Assembly (NCBI GenBank): GCA_022606425.2
Contig: JAHDVF020000010.1
Span: 930,001 to 994,000, forward strand
Reading direction: 5' to 3'
Source of the DNA: Lepidostoma basale
Lineage: Eukaryota > Arthropoda > Insecta > Trichoptera > Lepidostomatidae
Length of the DNA: 64,000 nt
The notes beneath the pieces were generated by a model, which was given only the letters and a program-made list of their open reading frames with translations, did no database searches and had not been told where the DNA came from. The position numbers were made by a program, and so were the translations under genes. Shown in pieces: positions 31,195-41,159 of this stretch (the first letter of the stretch is position 1; each line of letters begins with the position of its first letter).

Positions 31195-31500
31195 ATTCTT
31201 CTTCCTCTGGATTAGGTCGTATGACCTGTTTGAGATGGTGGGCTGTCCTGAGATGATTGGTCTCTTGCTGCTTGGGTTTTCACCTTTAACAATTTTTGCA
31301 ATCTTGTATTCTCCATGCGGTTCATGTGGTCTGGTGACGCCTTCTGCTTCTTCCCCATCTCACTGTGTCCTCAAAACCACAGACAGACCTTATCGTTTCA
31401 TTTCTGATCCAATCTTTGAGGGTTTTGCCTGCGATGGAGCATAGGGTTCGCATTTCTGCTACTCTAATAATGTTCTTAGTTCTATTGGTATATAATAATT
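31195..31500 (-). mobile_element. GAA-tailed RTE-like LINE 3' end
   Basis: 'ttattcttcttcctctggat' then 'taggtcgtatgacctgtttg', near-identical to 206-500. The minus-strand sense encodes the LRDxIRNExIRSVCGxED region with breaks. Confidence 0.7.
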
Positions 31501-32329
31501 AATTATGTAAAAAGGGAGATGTTTTCAAAGCTACGATAAATGAATGTAGCGAATCGCGGGAAATGTTTACGTGGAAGAACTCACCAAAAGCAACGAATGA
31601 ACATCGGAATTTACAACCAGCGTCGACTAACCGAATAAGAAGGGTGTACGCAAAACAGAAAACTTATTTCGACCAAAACAATGCGGATTCCGTGGAAGTA
31701 TTCCGCTATTTTCCAGTAAGTTGTGCACCCGCCGTAGCCGAAAACACTGACAAATGGTCGGGCATTCTCACACACGCGAGCTGCACAAACTATGCGGGCG
31801 ATTTGCTAACCTTCGGCCGTGCGGTCGGGGGAGGGCATGACATACATCTCGGCCCAGTGGAGCGCCATCTACAAGAAGTTTGAATATAGAACTAAGTTCA
31901 AATTAAAAAAAAAGAACTTTTTGAAAATATATCTAAATATATATTGAAAAAAAAAAATTACTGATATATTTTTGGCTGTTCACAACAAAAGTTTTCAATT
32001 TAGTTTATATTTATTCTTATTTATAAAATATATCAATTTTCTAGAAGTTACAATAATTTTTGTGGGAGGTGCATGTTACACATTGCTAGGGCATTATCAA
32101 ATGTCAACATTAATATTAATCGATGTATGATTAAGTGTATAGAATTCCATAACGATGATATTAAAATAAACAAAAGTTGTTTAAAAATAGAAGAACTAAA
32201 AATTCTATAAATGATATGAAATATTCACGGCACGTGTTTTGTCTTATGAGGACATTGATATTATTATTGTTTTGTTGAATCGCTCTTTACATCATGACAG
32301 CATGAGCCAAATCGATGTAAATGGTATTT
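31501..32329. other. Unique block with unrecognised 106-codon frame, then AT-rich
   Basis: The frame 31563-31883 (+) is relatively GC-rich with normal composition (starts MFTWKNSPKATNEHRN, ends GGGHDIHLGPVERHLQEV). No known domain; neither a clear 3' poly(A) signal nor a splice structure is evident. It could be a small host exon, a transposon scrap or chance. Confidence 0.3.
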
Positions 32330-32515
32330 TTTATAGCTATCATAGTGATTCTCGTGACATGTGATAGGTAGCTAATCTATCGCCATTTTACTGTCACGTG
32401 AATTCTACATCAGACCAAAGACGGTGTGACAATCACACTGCCCTCGCCGGGAATCGAACCCGGAACCTTCGGGGTGGCAGTCAATGCACTTACCACTCGG
32501 CCACGAAGGTCTTCG
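32330..32515 (-). mobile_element. tRNA-derived SINE, 3'-truncated
   Basis: The reverse complement has 'gaccttcgtggccgagtggt' (A box), 'cgggttcgattcccggcgag' (B box), 'ctttggtctgatgtagaatt' and 'cacgtgacagtaaaatggcg'. Confidence 0.85.
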
Positions 32516-32517
32516 TC

Positions 32518-32600
32518 TAACATTTGATAATACGCTATCAAGGCGAAACTTGTCACTCCCATAAAATGTAATGAAACTAATTGAAAACGGAAGAAAGGTG
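32518..32600. repeat. Palindromic family A, single arm
   Basis: 'taacatttgataatacgcta', 'ggcgaaacttgtcactccca', 'taaaatgtaatgaaact'. Confidence 0.55.
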
Positions 32601-32639
32601 AAGAAAATTCATCACGCGTGTTTACTGGAGAATGGTATT

Positions 32640-33080
32640 CCCCTCTTTCTATTACCATTTACATCGCTAACATTAATTTTTTTTACCATTTTTTCTTCAT
32701 GAATTCATTCCAAGAGTTTAAAACTTCTTTCCAAGAATTCATTCCAAGAGTTTAAAAATATTTTCATTCGCACCGCATTCACATATGATATTTTCATTCG
32801 ACACTCAATCGTACATACGTAAATGTTCCACGCATTAGTCTAAGAGATCTCTGTTCTACTGGATTAATTCTACTTTCATCCTTCTTTTTCCAGTTTCATG
32901 CTTGGCTTTTATACATAAGGGTCGGTATAATAACACTATTGTGCAATGCCATTTTAGCTTTTTTGGATAGGCTTTTGTTTGCGATGATAACTAACTTTAT
33001 GTGCACCATTCACTTTATTGCCTGTCCCAATCCTTCTTTCAATATCCCTCTCCATTCGCCCATCAAACTGATCTACTTGT
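32640..33080 (-). mobile_element. GTTA-tailed RTE-like LINE internal fragment
   Basis: Minus-strand family sequence: 'tctattaccatttacatcgc', the 'cattcgcaccgcattcacat' region and, further 5', 'tattgcctgtcccaatcctt' ... 'tcaaactgatctacttgttc'. These correspond to RTE thumb residues also seen at 21459-21713. No 3' tail. Confidence 0.7.
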
Positions 33081-33339
33081 TCCAGATTTTCACCATGTTA
33101 CTTATTGCATAATTTACAATTTTCACGAACCATCTCTGTGCTTACGGAAGCTGATGGAAAATATTTCAAAGGAAATGGCGGGAAACGATTTTGTATATTG
33201 GCGATATTTTAAAATATCTTTTTATTTTCTGTTATATACCAACCATATATAAGTTCACTATACGCCATTACCCTTAAATTAAGTTTAGTTCCTTTATTTA
33301 AAATGTTATGAAATTATACATATTAAAATATATTAAGAG

Positions 33340-33640
33340 TAAGATGAGAATCTATAAAGCATGCGTAAGACACTGAAGACGATAGCAGGCAAGACACTGA
33401 GAGATCGCGTGAGAAACACCAGAATAAGAAAGATATGTAAGATTGAGGATATTATAAATAAAGCAGACAGCGAAAAGGGACTGGTACGGTCATGTATAAA
33501 GAATGGACACCTCCAGACTCCCCTATATTGAAGACCTCCTAAAGATGGAAAAACAGCTTGGAGTCTACCTCACAGGAGGTACAACACTATGAAAAAAAAA
33601 ACAAACAACATAGGTCTACAACAAGGAAGAAGATAAAGAA
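33340..33640 (+). mobile_element. GAA-tailed RTE-like LINE 3' end, degraded
   Basis: 'actgaagacgatagcaggca' (LKTIAGKTLRDRVRNTRIRK), KICKIEDII, then 'gaagacctcctaaagatgga' and 'taggtctacaacaaggaaga'. Several indels. Confidence 0.65.
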
Positions 33641-33929
33641 AATATATTAAAGAATGTTCAGTAAAAACTGTAATTTTCATGGAAACTTAAATGTATCAGA
33701 AAAGTCAAATTTACTTATCAAATAGTAAATTATGTTATGTAAAAAATCCACCGTCTATTCAAAACAATTATTGTCATTAATTTTTTTTTATATACCATAT
33801 ATATTGAAGAGTTCAGTCAATCAAAAAAATTAATAAAGCAGTAGTTTTAAATCGGTTCATTCAAGTAAGTTAATACATCAGTAGTTTTAAATCGTTTTTT
33901 TATGTTTCAATCCAAGGGAATGGTTTGCA

Positions 33930-34010
33930 ACAAGTTTAACATCTTTCCTTGTTCTCGGGATGCCACTTGGGCCTTTAATGTGCTAGTTTCCCGTTGCTTT
34001 CCACATTATA
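33930..34010 (-). mobile_element. SINE 3'-end fragment
   Basis: 'gatgccacttgggcctttaa' 'tgtgctagtttcccgttgct' matches 3190-3247 and the inverse of 34255-34298, defining the true 3' end of the SINE family. Confidence 0.6.
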
Positions 34011-34024
34011 TAAATGTACTGGTG

Positions 34025-34298
34025 TATTTGACGATTTTCGTGGCAGAGTAGCAAGAGCGTAAACTGCCACATCGAAGGTCTCGGGTTCGAATTCCGGCAA
34101 TGGCAATGTGATTGTCACATTGTCTAAGGTCTGGTGTAGAATTCACGTGACAATAAAATGGTGATAGATTACCTACCTCACATTTCATAAGAATCAATAG
34201 CTGAAAAATGTATACAGTAATTGGGTTAAAATAATCTGCTGCATATAAATATGTAAAGCAATGAGAAACTACCATACATTAAAGACCCAATTGGCATA
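34025..34298 (+). mobile_element. tRNA-derived SINE, near full length
   Basis: 'tttcgtggcagagtagcaag' A box, 'cgggttcgaattccggcaat' B box, 'cacgtgacaataaaatggtg', then 'agcaatgagaaactaccata' 'cattaaagacccaattggca'. It lies inverted relative to 33930-34010. Confidence 0.82.
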
Positions 34299-34299
34299 T

Positions 34300-34602
34300 C
34301 AACCTTTTACCTACCGGCTGCCAGAACCAACTTGCCTCTGGTGACACCGGTAAGAAGAGCAATTAATCTGCTGAACGCGGTCTCCTCGGAGATCGACGTC
34401 TTCCATATTAGTAAAAGTACGTTCAGAAGGCAAATGCTCTTAATTCTGGAGAGTATCCCGTCTTCCTAATGTTGAACCATCTCTCATGCATTTCAGGTGG
34501 TATACTATACACAATATATTATTTTACCTGTGCTCAATAGATATCTTAAAAAATAATTTTGTAATGTCTATTGACGAAATAAACTGATTTGATTTGATTT
34601 GA
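34300..34602 (+). mobile_element. Family D LINE 3' end
   Basis: The plus strand reads LPAARTNLPLVTPVRRAINL, LNAVSSEIDVFHISKSTFRR-like, then 'aataaactgatttgatttga' with (TGATT)n. Confidence 0.8.
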
Positions 34603-34739
34603 TCAAGAAACAGCAAAACTGTTATACTTTGCTGCAAACCTTGGATTGAAACTAGCAAGATATACTCCTTGATATGTCCTTGGAGAATGCATCAATTCTG
34701 AAGATACAACTAATTAAATTCAACAAAAATACACATAAA

Positions 34740-35040
34740 AAAATAATGCGCCCATTCGGCAATCAGATCAAATCAATCCGCCGATTTGACTTTAAAATAT
34801 TCCCTTTCCGAGCCGATCTGGAAATTTAATTCCTTTTATCGCCGCCTTCCCCGGCGCTCCTTAATCTTATTACTCCGTCCCCCGAGTAAATAGGGCCAAT
34901 CTTAGAGAAGGCACAATTCCTAATCAAAAAATTGAAGTTTCAATAAAGGCCATCATTAATTTTCGGTTCGGAGGGACGCGCAGGGGCGGCGCTAATGCCC
35001 CGCCGAGGGTGGCTATGGAATTTATTGAAAACTCACCATG
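34740..35040. other. Unique mixed-composition block, candidate conserved non-coding element
   Basis: Contains homeodomain-like and AT/GC mosaic motifs ('tttaattccttttatcgccg', 'gtttcaataaaggccatcat'). Not repeated here and no coding frame. Confidence 0.4.
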
Positions 35041-35057
35041 CAAACAGTGAATATGTA

Positions 35058-35236
35058 TTTGTTGCGTGTGTGTATTCATTCGCGAATACAAATACATTTG
35101 AATAACTTTTGTGAAACACCGTATTATCACAACAATTTATCGCACACTACGCAAACATGTTTTGGATTTTATATTATTGCGTGTGTGTATTAACTCACGA
35201 ATATGAAGACGTTCCAATAACTTCTGTAAAACATTG
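35058..35236. repeat. Diverged direct repeat, ~117-bp spacing
   Basis: 'ttgcgtgtgtgtattcattc' + 'gcgaatac' at about 35059 and 'ttgcgtgtgtgtattaactc' + 'acgaatat' at about 35175. Both are followed by 'aataactt[t/c]tgt[g/a]aaaca'. Confidence 0.55.
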
Positions 35237-35247
35237 TTTTTTATACT

Positions 35248-35420
35248 ATACATAACTAACTAACCATCACGCCGTCTCCCCGAAAAGGTAGGCAGAAAAA
35301 ATGGACTACCACACTTTAATCGATGCGGCACTCCATTCTTATTTTTTCGCCCCCGCGCCCGCGGTGTGATTGGTTGCGAACCTCATCGCCACCAATAGGC
35401 ATCTCCCGCGCACACTTCGA
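35248..35420 (-). mobile_element. Short element sharing the GTTA-tailed LINE 3' end
   Basis: Second copy of the 6745-6905 element: (TAAC)n, 'catcacgccgtctccccgaa', 'cactttaatcgatgcggcac' and 'cggtgtgattggttgcgaac'. Confidence 0.6.
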
Positions 35421-35872
35421 TCGTCCAACATCCACAAAATAAATCTAAAACAAATAATATAAAATACAATGATATAAAATAAAATAACAAAATAATATAA
35501 TTTAACACATAATGTTCTTTTTAGATGGTGCACTTATTGTCTATTTAATTTATGTTCCACGTATCCACCGTTTTTTTAATTAGCTGTAATTAGGCACTTG
35601 AAACAAACCAACACCAGCAAGAACTTAAAAATAATATTGAAGAATTATTCAAATTTTCATTGGAACAAATAAAAGTTTATTTTTATACCTATCAAAATTC
35701 TTTATATAAACGAAAAAATGAAAATGAAAAAATGATTGCATTCTCCTTGCAGTCGCATCAGTCAATGTCCAGGCTTCCATATCACACAACAACACTGGAA
35801 ACACATAACAACAGATAATACGCATTTTGAGATATAGGGAATATTATTCAGAATGTCATTGTTACTAAATAC
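35421..35872. other. No gene; AT-rich
   Basis: A unique G+C patch at about 35395-35430, otherwise AT-rich. 35740-35870 includes a scrap 'caggcttccatatcacacaa' typical of LINE RT C-termini on the minus strand. Confidence 0.35.
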
Positions 35873-36260
35873 ATTCTTCTTCTTTCGGTGCCGTGTCAGG
35901 TCCCCCCAACGTTGGCGATCACTGCAGCAAAAGCACCTCTATAACAGGTTCTGAACTCTTGTTATTCCTGTCCACTCTTTGATGTTCTGCAACCAGGACA
36001 GCTGCCTTTTACCAACTCCCCGACGTTCCTCCACTTTACCCATTAATATCAGTCGAAGGAGGTGGTAGTTTTCTCACCTTAGCACATGACCTAAATATGA
36101 GACCTTTCTAATTTTCACACTCGACAACAGCTCTCTATTGGCTCTAGCTCTCTGCAGTACGTCTGCATTACTGACCCTATCGGTACACGGTATACGAATC
36201 ATTCTGCGGTATATCCATATCTCAAACGCTTCCAACCTTTTCATTACGTTCATTTTCAGA
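35873..36260 (-). mobile_element. AAG-tailed RTE-like LINE 3' end, part 1
   Basis: (TTC) run then 'gtgtcaggtccccccaacgt' 'tggcgatcact', the 3' end shared with 45950, 48976 and 43560. Minus-strand sense carries IPWTDRVTNADVLQRA-, KVRKVSYLGHVLR-like residues. Interrupted at 36261. Confidence 0.8.
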
Positions 36261-36446
36261 CAGTGGCGGTAGTCCCATAGAAGCCTAGAAGCCCGGCATG
36301 GGTAAGAAATTTTGAATCAAAATCTCTTATGGCTTGCAGAGGTTGTTGGTTTATGCGGGGGCAGAGTTACTTAGATTTGTTTTTTTTTTATTCAGAATTT
36401 CTTACGCAAGCTGGACTTCTGGGCTTCTATGGGAGTACCGACACTG
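36261..36446. mobile_element. hAT-type palindromic MITE with 8-bp target duplication
   Basis: 186 bp; TIRs CAGTGGCGGTAGTCCCATAG and (reverse complement) CAGTGTCGGTACTCCCATAG, with similarity over about 34 bp. Flanked by TTTTCAGA (36253-36260) and CTTTCAGA (36447-36454), 7 of 8 identical. The related copy at 9885-10050 shows the uninterrupted 'actttcagggtccaag'. Internal arms also pair ('aagaaattttgaatc' / 'attcagaatttctta'). Confidence 0.88.
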
Positions 36447-36555
36447 CTTTCAGAGTCCAGGTTTCGCAGCCATATAGTAGAACAGACCATATATAACATT
36501 TAATCATTCATTGTCGGAGTTTCAAGTGAAGATAATAGTTGCAAAAGAATGTTCT
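36447..36555 (-). mobile_element. AAG-tailed RTE-like LINE, part 2
   Basis: 'agtccaggtttcgcagccat' 'atagtagaacagaccatata' then 'gttgcaaaagaatgttctca', continuing part 1 in frame order. Confidence 0.75.
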
Positions 36556-36689
36556 CATTTTATTAAATGCAGGTTATTAAAATTAATTAGGGAAATTATT
36601 TACAAAAATAATTTGATAATGTTCTATTAAATTTTCGTTATCTCAAGTTTTAATTGCCATTTAAACTCATTGTCCATAATGAAAAAAAT

Positions 36690-37130
36690 AACTGTCTTCA
36701 TTTTGTGACGGAATAACTATCGAATTCAATCCGGATCTGCAGTGGAAACAAGTCGGACGCGTGTCTCAGGGTCCATCTTGTCACTTGTCTCGCGGGCGAC
36801 GGTGGCGCCCCGCGCGGCGGTAATTTGAACAAATGAGGCCGGGGCAAAACCAAATTAGATTCCACGGAGCGGCCGCCATGTTCTCGATGGCTACTGCTTA
36901 CAACACCTAAGTTCCCTTCGAATTGAGCGTTTCTCCTCCACGGCATAGCGGACTTTCTTATAACGCACAGCGACTCCTCTGATTTAAAAAAATGCTTACG
37001 TGTATTTAATGAAAGTGCGTGTATTTATAGTTGGGTTTGATCCGACGCTGCGGCAATCGCATTTCATGTCTAAGCCCCCTAATGCTACTTTTACTGGCTA
37101 CCGAAACTAGCTAGATGTAAGTTTATGGGC
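36690..37130. other. Unique mixed block, candidate conserved non-coding element
   Basis: 36740-36960 is GC-rich ('cggcggtaatttgaacaaat', 'cggagcggccgccatgttct') and 37000-37110 is moderately so. No second copy. The 82-codon minus frame has no known motif. Confidence 0.4.
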
Positions 37131-37519
37131 GTGTTTCGTGTATCTCAAGCTATTAAAATAACGAGTGTGTAGGGTGTTGGTGTGAGATCGAAATTGTTTT
37201 TTGTCATGTTGATTATAAAGTATATTATCTGAAACACGCATGTACAATATAATACAATGATATAAACGTATGAACATCTGCATGTTTACATATAATTTTT
37301 CAATGCATTTCTTCAATACACTCTAGACCAATTGTGGCTTTGTTTAATCGATTTTTTTAACTGTGCCTAAATCAGGAAATTTGTTTAATTATAATAATAC
37401 AACATTAATAATTAGTTCAACAAAAAAAAAGCCAAAATATAATGATACTAAAAAAAAACTTCGTTTGTTTATATATAACCTTTAAAAAACTTCACTTTAT
37501 TATAACCTTAATTCGAGAG
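37131..37519. other. No gene; AT-rich
   Basis: Nothing recognised. Confidence 0.3.
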
Positions 37520-37700
37520 AGATAACAAATTGTTTGATATAGTATTAAAACACTTTTAATTTGTTTTTCGCTTCCGCCAGAGCTTTGTCAGGGTTACAAA
37601 AGACACTGACCATGACCGTTTAGTGTCTTTTGTAACCCTAAAAGTGTATTAATATTATATTTAATAATGCCACACCACAAATTACGTGATTCATGCGAGA
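37520..37700. repeat. Hairpin (foldback) element
   Basis: A perfect 18-bp stem AGGGTTACAAAAGACACT (about 37593) / AGTGTCTTTTGTAACCCT (about 37622) is enclosed by weaker outer arms ('attaaaacacttttaattt' / 'aaaagtgtattaat'). The flank 'taatgccacaccacaaatta' recurs at 48783-48803. Confidence 0.65.
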
Positions 37701-37799
37701 GCATAAATTGTTTGATTTACTGAAACTAAAGAAAAACATTGTTTTAAATTTGATTTTGGAATACCTATTTCAGATTTTTTCTCTTTTCAGAGCATTTGT

Positions 37800-38400
37800 T
37801 TTTTCTTAACAGTGATTCCCTAGATATTGTCTTTTTGGGAGTACCATTGCTTCCCCACATGTTGGAAATTTCTTTATAGGATGTTGAGGTTGGATATTGT
37901 TGGATGGTGGATGGGTCGGGGGTGGACTTGGACAGGGGCCGAGGTCTTGGGTGGAAAGCGAAGGTGACTGGGAATGGCCATGGGTGGGGGCCGATTGGTC
38001 ATGGATACAGGACCGAGTGGGAAAAGAATGGCCTTGAGTGTGGTTTGGATGGGGACCGATATGACAATGGGGTTGAGATACATGATGAGATAAAGATGGT
38101 GGGAGGGGAAGGGTTGGGGCATTGGGTTGAAGCAAATAGCAAGTAAGGAATGGAGGCGTTCGATGAACGCCAGTAGACTCTAAGATGGCAACGGGTCGGG
38201 AATATGGTAGCAACGGCAAAATGGAGTAGTCAGCGATTACGATGGTCTGGAAGTGTGGCGGCGGCACCGGAGGCAAAACCTTGTTCAGGGAGAGGTTGTC
38301 ATTTTAGCTGGCTGGCTGACGGGAAGGCGTGCAGAACAATGTGTAATTTGATCACAATCACCCATGATGATGCATATACATGTATATGGAACTGTTGATT
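37800..38400. other. Strand-asymmetric G-rich region
   Basis: 37880-38130 is strongly G-over-C on the plus strand (GG(A/T) runs such as 'ggtggatgggtcgggggtgg'), giving Pro/His-rich shadow frames on the minus strand. No homologue recognised; probably non-coding low-complexity DNA. Confidence 0.4.
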
Positions 38401-38639
38401 GATCAAAACCATTTTTTTTTACTTTTTTTAATACTTGGCACCTTTGTAATGTCCGGCCCTAAATTGTATTCTTGGGACTATTTTAAATTAAATAAAACGT
38501 ATTTTTGTAGAATTTAACTAAATGCATGCAATTTATTTTTATATTAAAAAGAATCACTTCCTTTTAGAGCACAAGAGAGTAAAAGAGCCAAGGATGGGCG
38601 CATAATTCGAGAAAAATTAAATTAACGCGAGGCATTTCA

Positions 38640-38760
38640 TTAAAAAAATACTTTCTTTGGGATGTTTCGGAGGGCGGTCGACCCTTTGGTAAGCGGTGCC
38701 CGGGTAGGACAAGGGGTGGGGGTTGTAGAGGAAGGCGGCTAGTCTGGGAGTTAGCTTTAT
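38640..38760. other. GC-rich unique patch
   Basis: 'gggatgtttcggagggcggt' ... 'ggaaggcggctagtctggga'. No frame and no repeat. Confidence 0.3.
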
Positions 38761-38934
38761 TTGAATAAAACTATTATTCTTAACGAATTTCGTTGTGAAT
38801 GAAAAATATTAAAATTACAAAATTTCTATTGGATTCAAGTAAACATTAAATAAATTATAGATATTTTAGGAAAAAAAAGAATGATTTGATAAAAAATAAT
38901 TTGAAATTACTTTAATTATATTATTCTTTGACTC

Positions 38935-39125
38935 TTCACATGGCCGTCATTCAATATTTGATTTATTTATGGCCATGTGAGGAGTCAGAGAAATCGACGC
39001 GTGTGCATGACACGATGTATGAATTTTGAGGAAGCGAGAGAAATATGTCAGGATAGAAAAGTGTGACGGTCCATTCTTTCTGCCTACCCCTTCGGGGAGA
39101 CGGCGTGATGGTTAGTTAATTAGTT
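38935..39125 (+). mobile_element. GTTA-tailed RTE-like LINE 3' end with inverted stub
   Basis: From 38970 the plus strand reads 'ggccatgtgaggagtcagag' ... 'cttcggggagacggcgtgat' 'ggttagttaattag'. The preceding 38934-38968 is the same segment inverted, making a foldback. Confidence 0.75.
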
Positions 39126-39130
39126 TTTTT

Positions 39131-39660
39131 TTAAATTAAATTAAGCCGGTCATCTGAAAGTCGGCGTTGCCGCATATAGCCATCAGGAATAAATAGATCG
39201 ATTTGTTCCAGAACATAGCGGTTCTCGAAAGAAACCCGAATCAACGTGAAAAAATGTGTCGCTGTCAACCCATTCCTTCTCAATTCAAATGAGTTATACC
39301 CTAACATACCAAAGAATATACTCCATACTCTCTCAGTTAGACGGTTCTCAAGACTTTTTTTTGAACCCTCTCCACCACGAGAGAATAATGAGCCTCCATT
39401 TCACAGCACCTTCCTCGAGCCAGCTTCTGACTAAGGAGTTATAAAGACTTCTTAGAAGCCAGGTGTCTCTGAAAACCCCGAAAAAAATCTTGCATCCTTA
39501 ACGAAACGTCACATACCTTCTCGATCTGAGCACGAAATGTCTATCGAATTTCGTAAATAGTTCCAAAATCCCTGATAGTAGATACACGTGCGAAGATACA
39601 CTTCCATCCTTAAGATCGATTTGGCTCTTGCTTTAATGACGTAAAGAGCTATTCAACAAA
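39131..39660 (-). mobile_element. Family D LINE internal fragment
   Basis: Minus-strand sense corresponds to GMLGYNSFELRRNG, THFFTLIRVSFENRYVLEQI and DLFIPDGYMRQ, matching 11517-11711 and 10400-10509. Frames are partly broken and the 3' end is missing. Confidence 0.65.
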
Positions 39661-39735
39661 ATAATAATAATAATAAAATCAACGATATTTCACTTTGACA
39701 TGGTATTCGCTATAACCCTGTTTAACATATTAATA

Positions 39736-39766
39736 TTAGGTCTTTACATATGAAATTGGCGTTTTG
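39736..39766 (+). repeat. Mariner 5' terminal inverted repeat
   Basis: 31 bp; ends ...TTGGCGTTTTG. Preceded by TA. The expected binding site of its own transposase. Confidence 0.95.
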
Positions 39767-39924
39767 CCGTACTGGCAACTTTGATCTCAAATATCTTCTC
39801 TTTGGTTAGGAATTCCAAATTCAAATTTATACAGCTATTTACTCAAGTATTTGTGTTTTGAAAATTATGATTCATTTGTTTTTTCCTCAATTGTTTTTTT
39901 TCTTTGCGTCACTCAGTTTACAAA

Positions 39925-40944
39925 ATGAAAAACTTGAAATATCGCGTTATTTACGAGTACGAGTTCCACCGTGGCACCAGTGCTGCAGAAACGGCTCGAA
40001 GGATTAATGATGTGTATGGCGACGGTGCCGCAAAAGAAAACACAGTGCGTTTTTGGTTCCAACGTTTTCGTTCTGGAAATTTCGACCTGCAGAACAAGCC
40101 CCGTGGACGGCCGGAGACCAAAGTTGATAATGAAGAATTGAAGGCTATTGTGGAAGCGGATCCATCGCAAACCACGTCCGAGTTAGCTGCAGGCTGCGGT
40201 GTTAGTGATAAAACTGTTTTAATCCACTTGAAGCAAATTGGGAAGGTGAAAAAGCTTGAAAGGTGGGTACCTCACGAATTGAGTGAAGCAAATCAACAAA
40301 CGCGCGTTGACTGCTGCGTTGCATTACTCAACCGGCACAATAATGAAGGGATTTTGAATCGAATCATTACCTGTGATGAAAAGTGGATCCTGTATGATAA
40401 TCGGAAGCGCTCATCGCAATGGCTGAACCCTGCCGAACCAGCCAAACCATGCCCCAAGCGAAAATTGACTCCAAAAAAGTTACTTGTGAGCGTTTGGTGG
40501 ACTAGTGCTGGTGTCGTTCACTACAGCTTTCTTAAATCTGGCCAGACGATTACGGCAGATGTCTATTGTCAGCAACTGCAAACCATGATGGAAAAGCTAG
40601 CTGCTAAACAACCGAGGCTGGTTAATCGCTCTAGGCCACTGCTGCTTCATGATAACGCTAGACCACACACTGCACAACAGACGGCTACCAAATTAGAAGA
40701 GCTTCAATTGGAATGTCTAAGACATCCACCGTACTCTCCGGACCTTGCCCCAACAGATTACTATTTTTTTCGAAATTTGGATAACTTCTTGCAAGGGAAA
40801 AAATTCAACTCCGATGGGGCAGTCCAAACCGACTTCAAAGATTTTATTGATTCCCGTCTGAATGTTTTTTTTAGTAAAGGGATCGATGAACTACCTATGA
40901 GATGGCAAAAGTGCATAGATAGCAATGGTACATACTTTGATTAA
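39925..40944 (+). CDS. Mariner transposase, intact DD34D
   Basis: 339 residues from ATG at 39925 to TAA at 40942-40944; an upstream TTG at 39904 is in frame but is not a plausible start. The N-terminal half holds the two helix-turn-helix motifs: residues ~10-50 (GTSAAETARRINDVYG ... TVRFWFQRFRSGNF) and ~80-110 (TTSELAAGCGVSDKTVLIHL). Next is the WVPHEL linker. The catalytic triad is seen in TCDEKWILYDN, HDNARPH and YSPDLAPTDYYFF, with 34 residues between the second and third Asp. The C-terminal MRWQKCIDSNGTYFD is typical of the family. It resembles the cecropia-type lineage (WVPHEL, LDNFLQGKKF), by recollection. It would cut and paste DNA at TA in the nucleus. No stop or frameshift, so activity is possible but unproven. 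Confidence 0.96.
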   Translation: MKNLKYRVIYEYEFHRGTSAAETARRINDVYGDGAAKENTVRFWFQRFRSGNFDLQNKPRGRPETKVDNEELKAIVEADPSQTTSELAAGCGVSDKTVLIHLKQIGKVKKLERWVPHELSEANQQTRVDCCVALLNRHNNEGILNRIITCDEKWILYDNRKRSSQWLNPAEPAKPCPKRKLTPKKLLVSVWWTSAGVVHYSFLKSGQTITADVYCQQLQTMMEKLAAKQPRLVNRSRPLLLHDNARPHTAQQTATKLEELQLECLRHPPYSPDLAPTDYYFFRNLDNFLQGKKFNSDGAVQTDFKDFIDSRLNVFFSKGIDELPMRWQKCIDSNGTYFD

Positions 40945-40991
40945 ATAAATATATTATATTTAAAAAAAATCAACTTTATGTTCCTCCCATA

Positions 40992-41022
40992 CAAAACGCC
41001 AATTTCATATGTAAAGACCTTA
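40992..41022 (-). repeat. Mariner 3' terminal inverted repeat
   Basis: 31 bp, 30/31 identical to the left repeat, followed by TA. Confidence 0.95.
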
Positions 41023-41159
41023 TATAATAAAATAATATCTGAAAGGCAAAAGCATAAATCTTAAAGGTCATATGTAATATTATAAGAAATTCGTAATTAA
41101 TCGTTTTCATTTACAAATATATGTCGAAGGTTGTATTAATGTTATTAATTATCTGTTTC

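Larger units (their letters stand above)
39736..41022 (+). mobile_element. Complete mariner transposon (1287 bp)
   Basis: 31-bp terminal inverted repeats begin TTAGGTCTTTACATATGAAA (39736-39766) and, reversed, TAAGGTCTTTACATATGAAA (40992-41022). They differ only at the second base. TA target duplications at 39734-39735 and 41023-41024. One uninterrupted transposase frame fills the element. Length, TIR length, TA target and DD34D transposase all match a canonical autonomous mariner. Confidence 0.97.

Noticed and set aside
37806..38276. 156-codon Pro/His-rich minus frame as a secreted or structural protein
   Set aside because: Composition follows from a G-rich strand bias in low-complexity DNA; no domain or splice evidence.
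39904..39924. Upstream extension of the mariner transposase from TTG 39904
   Set aside because: Non-ATG start; the family's normal length begins at ATG 39925.
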